NCBI RefSeq assembly: GCF_016583905.1
Contig: NZ_NRRY01000016.1
Location: 32,060 to 96,059, forward strand
Source of the DNA: Lamprobacter modestohalophilus
GTDB taxonomy: Bacteria > Pseudomonadota > Gammaproteobacteria > Chromatiales > Chromatiaceae
Length of the DNA: 64,000 nt
Reading direction: 5' to 3'
Part shown: piece after piece, positions 43,434 to 52,189 of the stretch
Layout: each line of letters starts with the position of its first letter
Position numbering within the stretch: the first letter of the stretch is position 1
Program-made: the position numbers and the translations under genes
The notes under the pieces: model-generated
Databases searched by the model: none
What the model saw: the letters and a program-made list of their open reading frames with translations, nothing else
What the model was told of the DNA's origin: nothing

Positions 43434-45713
43434 ATGAACATCCGCTCCCTTTTCGCAACCAAGACGCGTCGCCGCCTGGCCATCGTGCTCGCCGTGATAC
43501 TGGTGCCGGCGGTGCTCTACAAGGTGGTCTACCCGCTCTTTTTTGACGCCTACACTGGCGTGAAGAACGCCCCACTGACCTATGATACGCAAAGACTCAC
43601 CGAGCCCGAGTTTGACCAACTGGCGCTTGAGCTGACCGAGCAAGTGCGTCGTGAGCGTGCCGAGGCGACGGTGACCGAGGATCGGGATGCGTTCGCCCGT
43701 GAGGTCAAGATGGACATCCTGATGAACACCCCGTCCTTCATCGAGGAAAGCGGCTATCCGCACATCCAGTACTTCCGCGAGGCCGGCATCCTTGAGTATA
43801 AGGGGCCGGAAACCTGTCTCGAGTGCCATGCCACCATCGACGTCACCCACGGAGACGGCAGTGTGACGACGGTGGATACTTTGGATGACATCGTCAATAC
43901 GGTGCATTTCAAGTTCCAGACGGCTGAGGGCGGCGCCTTCTCGACCTATGGCTACGACGGCCGACAGGTCAACGCTGAAGGCTCACGCAAGATCCCGGTC
44001 GGCAAGATCAACCGCGCCTGCGGTATTCCAGGCAGCTTTTCCTGGACTGGCTGGGCTGCGCTGGTTGCCAGTCGACCCGAGCTTGGTCCCAAGCAGGGTC
44101 TCGAGGGTGAGGCCCAAAGCTCACCGCTGTCGACCGACCCGCCGACCGCTGAGGGCATCGCGCTCGCGATCGATGATCCGGGTGCCGAGGGCCATGGGGT
44201 GAGTGAGGGTGTCGCCGATGGCGTTGTTCTTCGCAGCGAGGGCTGCGGCCAGTGCCACATCGGTGGTAACTATCATCCAGCCACCGAGAAGATGATGCCG
44301 GTCGGCGACGTGCCTGATATGGCCAAAGAGGGCATCGACTGTCTGATCTGCCATGCGGCCGAGTACGACATGAATCAGCGCTACGTGATCCAGGACAAGA
44401 AGGGCTTGCGCTGGAATCAGGATCGCAGCATGCGCGCGGCCTTAACGGTTGGACGTGCCGCGAATCAGAACTGCCTCAACTGCCATCAGCACAACATGGG
44501 TGGTGACGCCTATATCCATAATGTTGCCGCCAAGCACCTCGGCGACAAGCATCAGCGCTTGCTCCATACCGGCGCCAAGCGCGGTAACCCGTTTAGCCCC
44601 GAGGCCGATGCCCATGCTGCCGCTGGCATCAAGTGCACCGATTGCCATGTACCGGAGGGTCACAAGATCCCGCGTGGCCGCAAGGGCGTGGACCTGGTTG
44701 CGAGCGATCTGCCGCACAAAGAGGTGAGCTGCGAGAGCTGCCATTCCGAGGCCCCGCATAACGTCTCGGAGCATCGCGCGTTGCTCAATGGCCATGTCAC
44801 CCGGCTGGCCTGTGAGACCTGCCACATCCCGAAGCTCGAAGACAATAATGTGGTCCTGCGCGATTGGGTGCACCCGACCTGGGATGCTGAGGAAGGCATC
44901 TGGACGCCCACCGATATTTTCCGCTCCGGCAAGCCGGGTGAAGGGCTGATGTACCTCTGGTTCAACGGCAACGGCACCTTCCTGGCCAATGCGCTTGGCA
45001 GCAACCCCGAAGGCGATGGCAGCTACAACCCGCTGATGGAGCAGATCGCGCGCATCGATAACCCGGACGTGATCGCCGCCGTTCGCGCTAGGGCCGAGGA
45101 ACTGAAGCAGCAGTATCCCGATATCGATGTTGACCGTTACGTCGAGATGGCCACTGATCCGCTCTCGCAGCTGACCCCTGAGATGCTCGAGAAACGCCGC
45201 AAGATGGTGGCCGAGAACCTGAAGACAGCGATGGAAGACGGCGAGAGCCGCATCTATCCGTTCAAGCCCTTCAACGCCATGATGTACGAGGACATGAACA
45301 ACCAGGGGCCGTTCGGCGCGATGATCTTGCCGTTCGATTACGCCACCTACTACGAGACCGGCGACACCCGCGCCTCGGTGGCGAAGGCGATCCAAGACCC
45401 GATCGTGCTGCGCATGTACCAAGAGCCGTTCAAGCTCTACATGATGGATGAGTTCATGGCGTACTTCGGCGTCGATGGCTGGAAGACCATCTACCCGCTG
45501 ACCGAGGATAAGCAGCTCGGGCCGCAGGTCGAGCCGCACTGGATGCGCCAGATGGGCACGCTGATGGTCAATCACGGCATCCAGCGCAAGGGCCACGACT
45601 GCAAGGCCTGCCACCAGCCCGACGGCATCCTCGACTACGCTGCGCTTGGTTATCCACCGGAGCGGGTAGCCGAATTGTCCTCGATGGACATCATCGAGGA
45701 GATTGAGCCCTAG
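43434..45713 (+). CDS. Octaheme c-type cytochrome, tetrathionate-reductase (OTR)-like
   Basis: A 759-residue membrane-tethered (helix at about 14-37) periplasmic multiheme protein. Eight CxxCH sites lie at 128, 271, 303, 347, 401, 433, 460 and 723. The order INRACGIPG, then EGCGQCHIGGNY, then GIDCLICHA resembles the octaheme tetrathionate reductase family, in which one heme has a Lys ligand and reduces tetrathionate, nitrite or hydroxylamine in vitro. The protein is much longer than OTR (about 450-500), with an insert at 200-270 and a 260-residue stretch between hemes 7 and 8. No CX15CH site of MccA sulfite reductase was seen. Substrate unknown. Confidence 0.8.
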   Translation: MNIRSLFATKTRRRLAIVLAVILVPAVLYKVVYPLFFDAYTGVKNAPLTYDTQRLTEPEFDQLALELTEQVRRERAEATVTEDRDAFAREVKMDILMNTPSFIEESGYPHIQYFREAGILEYKGPETCLECHATIDVTHGDGSVTTVDTLDDIVNTVHFKFQTAEGGAFSTYGYDGRQVNAEGSRKIPVGKINRACGIPGSFSWTGWAALVASRPELGPKQGLEGEAQSSPLSTDPPTAEGIALAIDDPGAEGHGVSEGVADGVVLRSEGCGQCHIGGNYHPATEKMMPVGDVPDMAKEGIDCLICHAAEYDMNQRYVIQDKKGLRWNQDRSMRAALTVGRAANQNCLNCHQHNMGGDAYIHNVAAKHLGDKHQRLLHTGAKRGNPFSPEADAHAAAGIKCTDCHVPEGHKIPRGRKGVDLVASDLPHKEVSCESCHSEAPHNVSEHRALLNGHVTRLACETCHIPKLEDNNVVLRDWVHPTWDAEEGIWTPTDIFRSGKPGEGLMYLWFNGNGTFLANALGSNPEGDGSYNPLMEQIARIDNPDVIAAVRARAEELKQQYPDIDVDRYVEMATDPLSQLTPEMLEKRRKMVAENLKTAMEDGESRIYPFKPFNAMMYEDMNNQGPFGAMILPFDYATYYETGDTRASVAKAIQDPIVLRMYQEPFKLYMMDEFMAYFGVDGWKTIYPLTEDKQLGPQVEPHWMRQMGTLMVNHGIQRKGHDCKACHQPDGILDYAALGYPPERVAELSSMDIIEEIEP

Positions 45714-45747
45714 CAGCCGACTCGCTGTGTCACTTGCAGCGGCGCTT

Positions 45748-45799
45748 CGGTCTCCCGAGCGCTGCTGCCTCGGTCGGTGCAAGGGCGCTGCCGAGACCG
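45748..45799 (+). terminator. Candidate terminator hairpin after the octaheme gene
   Basis: CGGTCTC (45748) pairs with GAGACCG (45793), and inside it AGCGC (45758) pairs with GCGCT (45785), with a 3-base internal loop on each side. It starts about 35 bases after the TAG. T residues follow only loosely (GTTTGCC), so strength is uncertain. Confidence 0.45.
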
Positions 45800-45831
45800 G
45801 CAATTCGTTTGCCCATGCTCTCTTTGATGGC

Positions 45832-45879
45832 TTAACGTGAATCTCAGGCGATTCATTGTCCGGGCTGGCGCCGCGCCAT
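45832..45879 (+). repeat. Dispersed palindromic element, copy 3
   Basis: Contains TTAACGTGAATCTCAGGCGA then TTCATTGTCCGGGCTGGCGC then CGCGCCAT. The final CCGCGCCATGAT is repeated once more directly after it. It sits between the convergent octaheme and symporter genes. Confidence 0.85.
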
Positions 45880-45897
45880 GATGCCGCGCCATGATCG

Positions 45898-47115
45898 TTA
45901 GGAACCGAGCTGCGCGCGCGATGCAGGAGCGTTTGGCTGATCAACGAGCGCAGCGACGACGAGATCGCCCCAGACATTCAGAGCCGTGATCGGATAATCA
46001 AAGAAGCGATCGACGACCAGATAAAGCGCCAGGTAGGTCTGCGGCAGACCCAGCAGATCCAGCATGAAGGCCATCATCGCAATGCCGCCACCGGGGATGC
46101 CGGCGGTGCCAGCACTCGATGCCATGGTCAGCAGCACGATCATCAGCGCCTGCCAGAGCGAGACCTCGGCGCCGGCGAGCTGCGCCATGAAGATCAGCAG
46201 GATGGACTGATAGAGCGCTGAGCCGTCCATGTTCAGGGTTGCGCCGAGTGGCAGCGTGAAGCTGGTGGTGCCTGAGCTGACGCCGGCGTTCTGCTCCAGG
46301 GTCTGCTTTGAGACCGGATAGGTCGCTGCGCTCGAGGCCGTGGCTAAAGCGGTCGCCAGCGCCGCCCGAACCTGAATGAAGAAGCGCCAGGGATGCCGGC
46401 CGCTGCCCAGCCAGAGCAGCGTAGGCAGGAACAGCAGTGCATGCAGCGCGGCGGCCAGCGCTACCGCCCAGACGAAGGGCTGTAAGGCCAGCACCCCGGC
46501 CCAGTCCATCTCGGCCAGGCTCGCGTAGACCAGCGCCGCGATGCCGATCGGCGCCAGCGCCAGCAAGGCTGCGAGCATTCGCATCAGCAAGGCGTTGAAG
46601 GCGTCGGCGCCATCGGCGAGTAGGGTCCGTGGCTGCGGCTGTAGTCCGCGCGCGGCAAGTGCGGCAAAGATCGCCAGCACCACGATGTGCAGGATGTTGC
46701 CCTCGGCCAGCGAGGCGAACAGATTCGAGGGCACCAGGTTGGTGATCAGCTGCTCCAGACTGAAGCCGGCGCCAAAGACCTCGCCGCCATTGGCCATCGG
46801 CTCCAGGTCCAACAGCCCTGGCGCAACCCCGCGCGAGAACCAGAGCCCGAGCAGGCTGCCGCTGACGGCGGCGAAGGCCGAGGTCAGCAGATAGAAGCCG
46901 AGCGTGCGGCCGCCAAGCCGGGCCAGATCGACGCCACGCGCCAGCGCCGCATAGATCGAGACCAGGATCAGCGGCAGGATCAACACCTTCAGCAGCGACA
47001 GGAAGATGTCGCCAAGCCAGCCGACCCAGACCGCGCCTGCTGGCCAGAGCAGGGCGAGCAGGACGCCGAGCGCTAGACCAGCAGGGGTCGAGTAGAGGGT
47101 GCGCCAGGTCAACAA
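45898..47115 (-). CDS. Dicarboxylate/amino acid:cation symporter (DAACS family)
   Basis: A 405-residue secondary transporter of the GltP/DctA/SstT family, which imports C4-dicarboxylates, glutamate or serine with H+ or Na+. Signature segments are SGTTSFTLPLGATLNMDGSA near residue 281 and the hairpin SSAGTAGIPGGGIAMM near 334. Start appears to be TTG 47115: upstream in frame there is only a stop, and an ATG at 47143 is out of frame. Last gene of the four-gene operon with the MFS carrier, the kinase-like and DUF4914 genes. Confidence 0.85.
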   Translation of the reverse strand: MLTWRTLYSTPAGLALGVLLALLWPAGAVWVGWLGDIFLSLLKVLILPLILVSIYAALARGVDLARLGGRTLGFYLLTSAFAAVSGSLLGLWFSRGVAPGLLDLEPMANGGEVFGAGFSLEQLITNLVPSNLFASLAEGNILHIVVLAIFAALAARGLQPQPRTLLADGADAFNALLMRMLAALLALAPIGIAALVYASLAEMDWAGVLALQPFVWAVALAAALHALLFLPTLLWLGSGRHPWRFFIQVRAALATALATASSAATYPVSKQTLEQNAGVSSGTTSFTLPLGATLNMDGSALYQSILLIFMAQLAGAEVSLWQALMIVLLTMASSAGTAGIPGGGIAMMAFMLDLLGLPQTYLALYLVVDRFFDYPITALNVWGDLVVAALVDQPNAPASRAQLGS

Positions 47116-47142
47116 GGTTTGCGATGCACGCGCTTCGGGGCA

Positions 47143-48768
47143 TTAAGACCTGGATGCGTCGAACTGGGGCTCGAAGGCTGCTCTGGCATGGGCTTTGATG
47201 GAGTTGCGGTTGTCTTGTGCCATGGGGGCGCGCAACGCTAAGGTGAGCGCCGCTGCTGCAAGGCAGAGGATACCCGCAGTGAGGAAGGCGGTGTCGTATT
47301 CGCCGAGCTGGAAGACGCGGGTGGTCAGCGTCCCGGTTGCATTCAGCGCCTGGTAATCGACGCCCCCGCCGCTCCTGAACATCACTGCGGCAAGGAACGG
47401 GCCGAGCAGGCCACCGGTGCCGTAGGCGGTGAACAGTAGGCCGTAGTTGACGCCAATGTGTCGGGTGCCATAGTAGTCCGCCGTGATCGCCGGATAGAGC
47501 GCCAGGAAGCCGCCGAAACAGAGCGCGATCAGCGACACACCGAGCAGGTACAGCGGATAGGTCCGCATCCAGTCGAGGCCAAAGAGCACCAGGCCGCAGA
47601 GCACGAACATCAGGATCAAGGTCGACTTGCGGCCGAGGCTGTCCGAGACCCGGCCCCAGAGGATACGCCCGGCGGCATTGAACAGCGCGAGCACCGCCAC
47701 CGCCATGGCCGCCGCTGAGGCGATGCTGGCGAACTGTTCATAGGGGACAGGTCGTTCGGTGATCGCGGACAGGCTGAAGGCCTCCCAGATTGGCGCGGCC
47801 TTCATGATCACCATCAGTCCTGCGGTGCTACCGGCCAGGTAGGTCAGCCACAACAGCCAGAAGGTCGAGGAGCACAGCATCTGGCCGGGGGTGAAATCGA
47901 CCTGGTTTGGTTGTTGGCCGATGTGTCTGCTGCGAGTGCCGCTGTTAACCTGAATCTCACGCGACTCATCTGCCGGGGTTGCGCCGGCGCGATGCCTGTT
48001 AGTCCTAGTGCTGATATCGGCGCTGGCGTCATTGCGAACTCCAAAGCCGGTGCCAGAACCGTTGCGAGTGCCAAAGCCGTTGCCAGAGCCGCTAGCGGCG
48101 CTGGGCGGCGTCCAGCCTGCTGGACAATAGCCCTCAGGCGGATTGCGCAACAGCTGGGCGCCGAGCACCACGGCGGTCAGGAAGATAACGCCGAGCACCA
48201 TGAAGGTGTCGAAGACGCCAGCCTGGGGCAAGGGGAAGAGCGCGATCCCGAACAGCTCGTAGTCGCCGCCACCGATCAGCGCCCGCGCCAAGGGCGCGAA
48301 AAAGAAGGCACCGGCGCCGAACCCGGCGACCGCTAGGCCAGTGATGAGCCCGCGTTTGTCTGGGTACCACTTCACGCAGGTCGCGACCGGGCAGACATAG
48401 GCCATGCCGATGCCGATGCCGCCGAGCACGGCATAGGTACCCACCAGCCAGGCCAGGGCGGCGCCTTCTGAGAAGTGGCTGGTGAGGCTGGCGAGCATCA
48501 GCCCCAGCCCCAGGATCAGCCCGCCGAGGGTGCCGACCAGCCGAGGCCCTAGCCGATCCTGAATGCGTCCGCCGAGGATCACGGCGAACGCGAAGACCGC
48601 GATGACGAGCTGAGCTGGGAGGGTGATCTGGGTCTCAGACCAGCTCGGAAACTGCGCCAGCAAGGGTGTTTGGAAGACGCTCCAGATGTAGACAGCGCCG
48701 AGGCTGACCTGAATGATCAGGGCGCCAGCGACGACGACCCAGCGTTTGTCGTCATGGTGACTCGTCAT
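47143..48768 (-). CDS. OFA-family MFS transporter with an expanded central loop
   Basis: A 541-residue major facilitator of the oxalate:formate antiporter type (YhjX/OxlT-like), about 12 helices. The N-half reads VVAGALIIQVSLGAVYIWSV and ends with YCPAGWTPP typical of the subfamily. The loop between TM6 and TM7 (about 225-292) is swollen by Gly/Asn/Ser repeats (GSGNGFGTRNGSGTGFG) and by residues NRHRAGATPADESREIQVN, which are translated from dispersed element copy 4. The rest is intact, so a tolerated insertion is likely. Second helper transporter in the DUF4914 operon; substrate possibly an organic acid. Confidence 0.85.
   Translation of the reverse strand: MTSHHDDKRWVVVAGALIIQVSLGAVYIWSVFQTPLLAQFPSWSETQITLPAQLVIAVFAFAVILGGRIQDRLGPRLVGTLGGLILGLGLMLASLTSHFSEGAALAWLVGTYAVLGGIGIGMAYVCPVATCVKWYPDKRGLITGLAVAGFGAGAFFFAPLARALIGGGDYELFGIALFPLPQAGVFDTFMVLGVIFLTAVVLGAQLLRNPPEGYCPAGWTPPSAASGSGNGFGTRNGSGTGFGVRNDASADISTRTNRHRAGATPADESREIQVNSGTRSRHIGQQPNQVDFTPGQMLCSSTFWLLWLTYLAGSTAGLMVIMKAAPIWEAFSLSAITERPVPYEQFASIASAAAMAVAVLALFNAAGRILWGRVSDSLGRKSTLILMFVLCGLVLFGLDWMRTYPLYLLGVSLIALCFGGFLALYPAITADYYGTRHIGVNYGLLFTAYGTGGLLGPFLAAVMFRSGGGVDYQALNATGTLTTRVFQLGEYDTAFLTAGILCLAAAALTLALRAPMAQDNRNSIKAHARAAFEPQFDASRS
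47945..47993 (+). repeat. Dispersed palindromic element, copy 4, inside a coding gene
   Basis: Contains TTAACCTGAATCTCACGCGA then CTCATCTGCCGGGGTTGCGC then CGGCGCGAT. It lies within the central cytoplasmic loop of the MFS transporter and is read in frame on the minus strand without a stop. Confidence 0.88.
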
Positions 48769-48792
48769 ACTGCGGTTCCTGTTGGGATGAGC

Positions 48793-49947
48793 TTAGGGGT
48801 TTCGGCTGGCGCAAGTATCGAGCGTGGCTTGAGTCTGTTCCGGTCCTGGTCCCGGTCTCGGGCTGCTCGCATTCTGCTGCGTTTGGAGTCCCTCAACGGT
48901 CGAGGCGGGATAGGGCACCAAGAGCTCATAGTCGACCAAGGCCCAGAGCGTGCGACCATGACGGCAGCACAGTCGGCCTGGCTCTGGCTTGCAGCCGGTC
49001 TGGGATTCAGGCTTGATCTGGCTATTGGAATCGACCGGCGGCTCGGACGCGGTTGCGGTGAATTGGCCTTTGCAATCAGCCGTTGAATTGGCCGCAGACC
49101 CGGACTCGGCCTCGGCCGCAGCCGCAGCTGCAGACAGGTCCACAGACTCGCCCTCGATCTCAGGGCGCACGATCACATGCCGGGCCTTGTGATCCAGCAC
49201 ATCCCAGCCAAGGTCGCGCAAGCCTTGGCGAGCCTCTTGGCAGAGATCCCGCAGCTCGGTCTCTGTCAGATATCCCTGCTGCGCGGCGGTCTCGGCATCG
49301 ATCCCATCCATCCAACGATAGATCAGCACGTACATCCGCTCCCAGTCGTAGGCCACCCTGGAGCCCTCGGGCTGCGCGGCCTGGTCCTCGGCCAGCACGC
49401 GGTCGTACCACCAGCGACGGTGGTCGATGCGGCCGAGCTGCCAGTCGAGATAGCGGGTGGCCGGCGAGTAGATCGCCAGCGGTGCCTTGGTTGGGATGCG
49501 CAGGCCGGCACTGGCGCGCAGGCGTTCCAGATTGGCGAATTCCTCGAACGGTGACAGGAATTCGCTGACCGCGATGCGGTCGCGCTCGGCCCAGTCGAGC
49601 GGCTCGCTCGGCGGAATCGAGATCAGTGCTTCTTGGGCGAAGCGACTGAACTTCACGACCAAGGCGAAACATGAGCGCGCCGGATGGGCGACCGGAACCC
49701 GATAGACGGCCCCAGTCGCCCCGGCGAGCTGGCGACCGACCTTGCGCAGCCGATCGCCAACGAACCACTGCGACGGCACGATCGACTCCAACACCGGCCA
49801 GCCATGGCGGGTGACATAGAGGTCACCCGATTGCTTGCCACGCAGATGCAGGTAATCGACCCCTAGGACACGTCGCCTCAGGGGCTCGGGTGCGGCATCG
49901 AAGGCGCGTGGCTGGTGATGATGTCGTCTGAAATCAAACTGCTCCAA
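48793..49947 (-). CDS. Putative protein-kinase-like partner of DUF4914
   Basis: A 384-residue protein not assigned to a named family. Several segments look like a degenerate kinase fold: a Gly-containing strand with basic residue (QLAGATGAVYRVPV, then FALVVKFSR, about 75-105), a hinge-like YVLIYRWMDGID (about 206), a catalytic-loop-like DVLDHKARHVIVRP (about 249-262) and LWALVDYELLVPYP (about 334-347) in the place of DFG. An Ala/Ser/Glu-rich insert (about 268-325) separates the last two. TTG 49947 with GAGGA upstream is the best start, 10 bp after the DUF4914 stop. Kinase reading is inference. Confidence 0.65.
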   Translation of the reverse strand: MEQFDFRRHHHQPRAFDAAPEPLRRRVLGVDYLHLRGKQSGDLYVTRHGWPVLESIVPSQWFVGDRLRKVGRQLAGATGAVYRVPVAHPARSCFALVVKFSRFAQEALISIPPSEPLDWAERDRIAVSEFLSPFEEFANLERLRASAGLRIPTKAPLAIYSPATRYLDWQLGRIDHRRWWYDRVLAEDQAAQPEGSRVAYDWERMYVLIYRWMDGIDAETAAQQGYLTETELRDLCQEARQGLRDLGWDVLDHKARHVIVRPEIEGESVDLSAAAAAAEAESGSAANSTADCKGQFTATASEPPVDSNSQIKPESQTGCKPEPGRLCCRHGRTLWALVDYELLVPYPASTVEGLQTQQNASSPRPGPGPEQTQATLDTCASRNP

Positions 49948-49957
49948 ACCGATGTCC

Positions 49958-51910
49958 TCAGCCTTCGTCCGGCTCGAGGAACGGGAGATCCAACAGTCGC
50001 TGGTAGTCTTCCAGGTGGCCACCCTGCAGGCAGCACTCGATGATCCGCTGACCCGTCGGCAGCAGATCGGGGCCGAGGAAGGCCTTGAGCTCGCGATGGA
50101 AGAACTCGGTGAGGATGGCGGCGCCTTGGTCGTAGGCCGCGGGGCCGACCTCGGGCTGATGCTCGACCTCGAAGAACCAGTTCCCGATCGTGCTGCCTTC
50201 CATCATGATGCTGCCGGGGGTGTAGCCCAGCAGGGAACAGCGCGACGGCCGCATCCGGTTGGCGGCAAAGCGGGCGCCACCGCGACGCGCGAAATACTCG
50301 CGGGCGATCCACTGCGGCATGAAGCCGACCTCCCAGATGCCGATGTGCTGGTTGGGGATCAGCACATAGCGCACCTCGGGCGTCTCGATGATCTGATTCA
50401 GCAGCAGGTTGGCGTGATCGACCATGCGCCCGGTGGCGAACGGCCAGTAGGAGCCAACGCCCTCGGAGGTCATGCCCGCCGTTTCGACGATACTTGGGTT
50501 GGCGTGACCGCGCGGCGCGACCAGCCGCCACAGCCAGGCCAAGGCGGGTGGTAGCAGATGGAATAGGCCGACGATGCCATAGGTGGGCCGCGCGGCGCTG
50601 CAGGGCGGTGTGCGCACGCCCATGCTGCGCACGTCGACATCGACAGCGCCATTCACCACATCCGGGATGATCTTGCGCGGGATGACCACGCGTGGGTTCG
50701 GGCAAGGCTCGCCCGGGGCGTCCTCGATGTGCTCCCAGATCAGGGTGGTGGCGCCTGGGCGGCCCTCGATGTTGAGGAACAGCAGCGGCTCCGGCGGGTG
50801 CACGGTGAGCGCCTCGATGTGCGGATCGGTGCCGTAGCGGTCGATGTGGTTACAGCGCACGAACCAGGCCTCTTCGGCATCGATCAGGCTCAGCTTGCCG
50901 TTGCCCTTCTCCAGCGAGGGATGGCAGAGCGCCATGTCATCGGTGACCGGGCGCAGATCGCAGCCCTTGGGCAGGGTGAACTTGCGCTTCTCGCCGGTCT
51001 CGAGGTTGCGGCCGATCAAGAGGGTGCCATCGGGCCGGCGATGCGCGTATTCGAGCATCTCGCTCTTGCCACCGCCGCTGGCGCCTTCGTGCGAGATCAC
51101 CACCTTGTTCTCATAGGGGGTGACGACCTGCACCGTGGCGCAGTGCATGGTCACCCAGCGCTCCTCCTCGCCGATGTTGAGCAGCACCCCGTAGACGCCT
51201 TTTTTGGCACTGGGGCCGGGGTAGAGGTTGTAGCTGAAGACCTCGTGGAGACCATCGCGGCGGTTGTGGACGACGACCTGGCGACCCTCGAAGTGGGTGT
51301 GCCGAAATGGCGGCGCGACGTAGATGATGGCCTTGGGCTGGAAGTCATCGGGCAGGTCCTCGACAGGGACGATGCCTTGCAGCAGCGCCAGCCCGAGGGC
51401 GAAGAAGCCGGCATTGTCCGGTGCGATCACCAGCGCCTGAGTGGCCGGGCTCGGCAGCCCGGCATAGAAGGCGAAGACGGCGAGCGGCTGCGTCTTCAGC
51501 CACGCGAAGGTCTCCTCGCGCACGGGGTCGAAGGATGCCCCGAAACGCTCGACATAGGTGGTCTTGTCCGTCGGGCGCTCGTCGCCGATGACCATGCAAT
51601 CGGGGTCGCGCCGACGCATGTAAGGATCGATGTAGTTGGCTGAGATGCCGTTGCGGGTGCGGCAGACATTGGCCTCGACCACGCGGCCGACCCCGGGCAC
51701 CTCGTAGTCGACCTCATGGTTTCCCTCGCGCGCATCGCGGACAGCGAGGGCGATCAGCTCCTCGTGGGAGCCAGCTACGGTGACACTTGGCGCCGCGGCA
51801 AGCAGCGCGCGCGTCTCCGGCGGCAGCGGAAGATCGAGCAGCTGGCGCGATGGCTGATTCCCGCCTGTCGATGGGCGGGGAGACGGGGAGGAATGATCGA
51901 GTGGGGACAT
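49958..51910 (-). CDS. DUF4914 family protein with PEPCK-like P-loop
   Basis: A 650-residue protein I place in DUF4914, a family of unknown function. The stretch SHEGASGGGKSEML (about residues 273-286) matches the phosphoenolpyruvate-carboxykinase type of Walker A, and the surrounding order (RWVTMHCA, then VVISHEGASGGGKS) also recalls PEPCK/HPr-kinase folds. Conserved-looking blocks LFLNIEGRPGATTLIWEHIE and YVLIPNQHIGIWEVGFMPQW follow. The N-terminal 25 residues are Ser/Pro-rich. It leads a tightly packed operon with a kinase-like protein and two organic-acid transporters, suggesting a role in C4/C2 acid metabolism or its control. Confidence 0.8.
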   Translation of the reverse strand: MSPLDHSSPSPRPSTGGNQPSRQLLDLPLPPETRALLAAAPSVTVAGSHEELIALAVRDAREGNHEVDYEVPGVGRVVEANVCRTRNGISANYIDPYMRRRDPDCMVIGDERPTDKTTYVERFGASFDPVREETFAWLKTQPLAVFAFYAGLPSPATQALVIAPDNAGFFALGLALLQGIVPVEDLPDDFQPKAIIYVAPPFRHTHFEGRQVVVHNRRDGLHEVFSYNLYPGPSAKKGVYGVLLNIGEEERWVTMHCATVQVVTPYENKVVISHEGASGGGKSEMLEYAHRRPDGTLLIGRNLETGEKRKFTLPKGCDLRPVTDDMALCHPSLEKGNGKLSLIDAEEAWFVRCNHIDRYGTDPHIEALTVHPPEPLLFLNIEGRPGATTLIWEHIEDAPGEPCPNPRVVIPRKIIPDVVNGAVDVDVRSMGVRTPPCSAARPTYGIVGLFHLLPPALAWLWRLVAPRGHANPSIVETAGMTSEGVGSYWPFATGRMVDHANLLLNQIIETPEVRYVLIPNQHIGIWEVGFMPQWIAREYFARRGGARFAANRMRPSRCSLLGYTPGSIMMEGSTIGNWFFEVEHQPEVGPAAYDQGAAILTEFFHRELKAFLGPDLLPTGQRIIECCLQGGHLEDYQRLLDLPFLEPDEG

Positions 51911-52189
51911 GATTGGACCCGGTATGGAGCCGGCGCGAAGGGACTCGCCTCAGCAGCGCGGTTCTGACGGCGCGGCTTATGAGGCTGCGACCCTGGTCGC
52001 GGCGGTCACTTCAAGATTGAGGTGGGTTGATCATAGCGAGACTGGTCGCTGCCGATCAGCTTATCAGGCTGCCGATGTCTTCGAGAAAACGTTCAAAAAC
52101 TTCGGATTTTTCGATGTGTTTCTTGCGAGCAGTGCCGATTCGCCTCGGCCCTGCGTTGCGTCTGTCGTGATGTGGGTGAACGCTGCGGG

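Noticed and set aside
43434..45713. MccA-type sulfite reductase identity
   Set aside because: No CX15CH-type heme site was found and heme spacing fits the OTR family better.
44442..45977. 511-codon open frame antisense to the octaheme cytochrome gene
   Set aside because: The plus strand encodes eight CxxCH sites in order; the antisense frame is a composition effect of GC-rich codons and has no domain.
45998..47143. 381-codon frame starting at an ATG that overlaps the MFS stop
   Set aside because: It is out of frame with the symporter, which has clear DAACS motifs; its Arg/Ala-rich product is a shadow.
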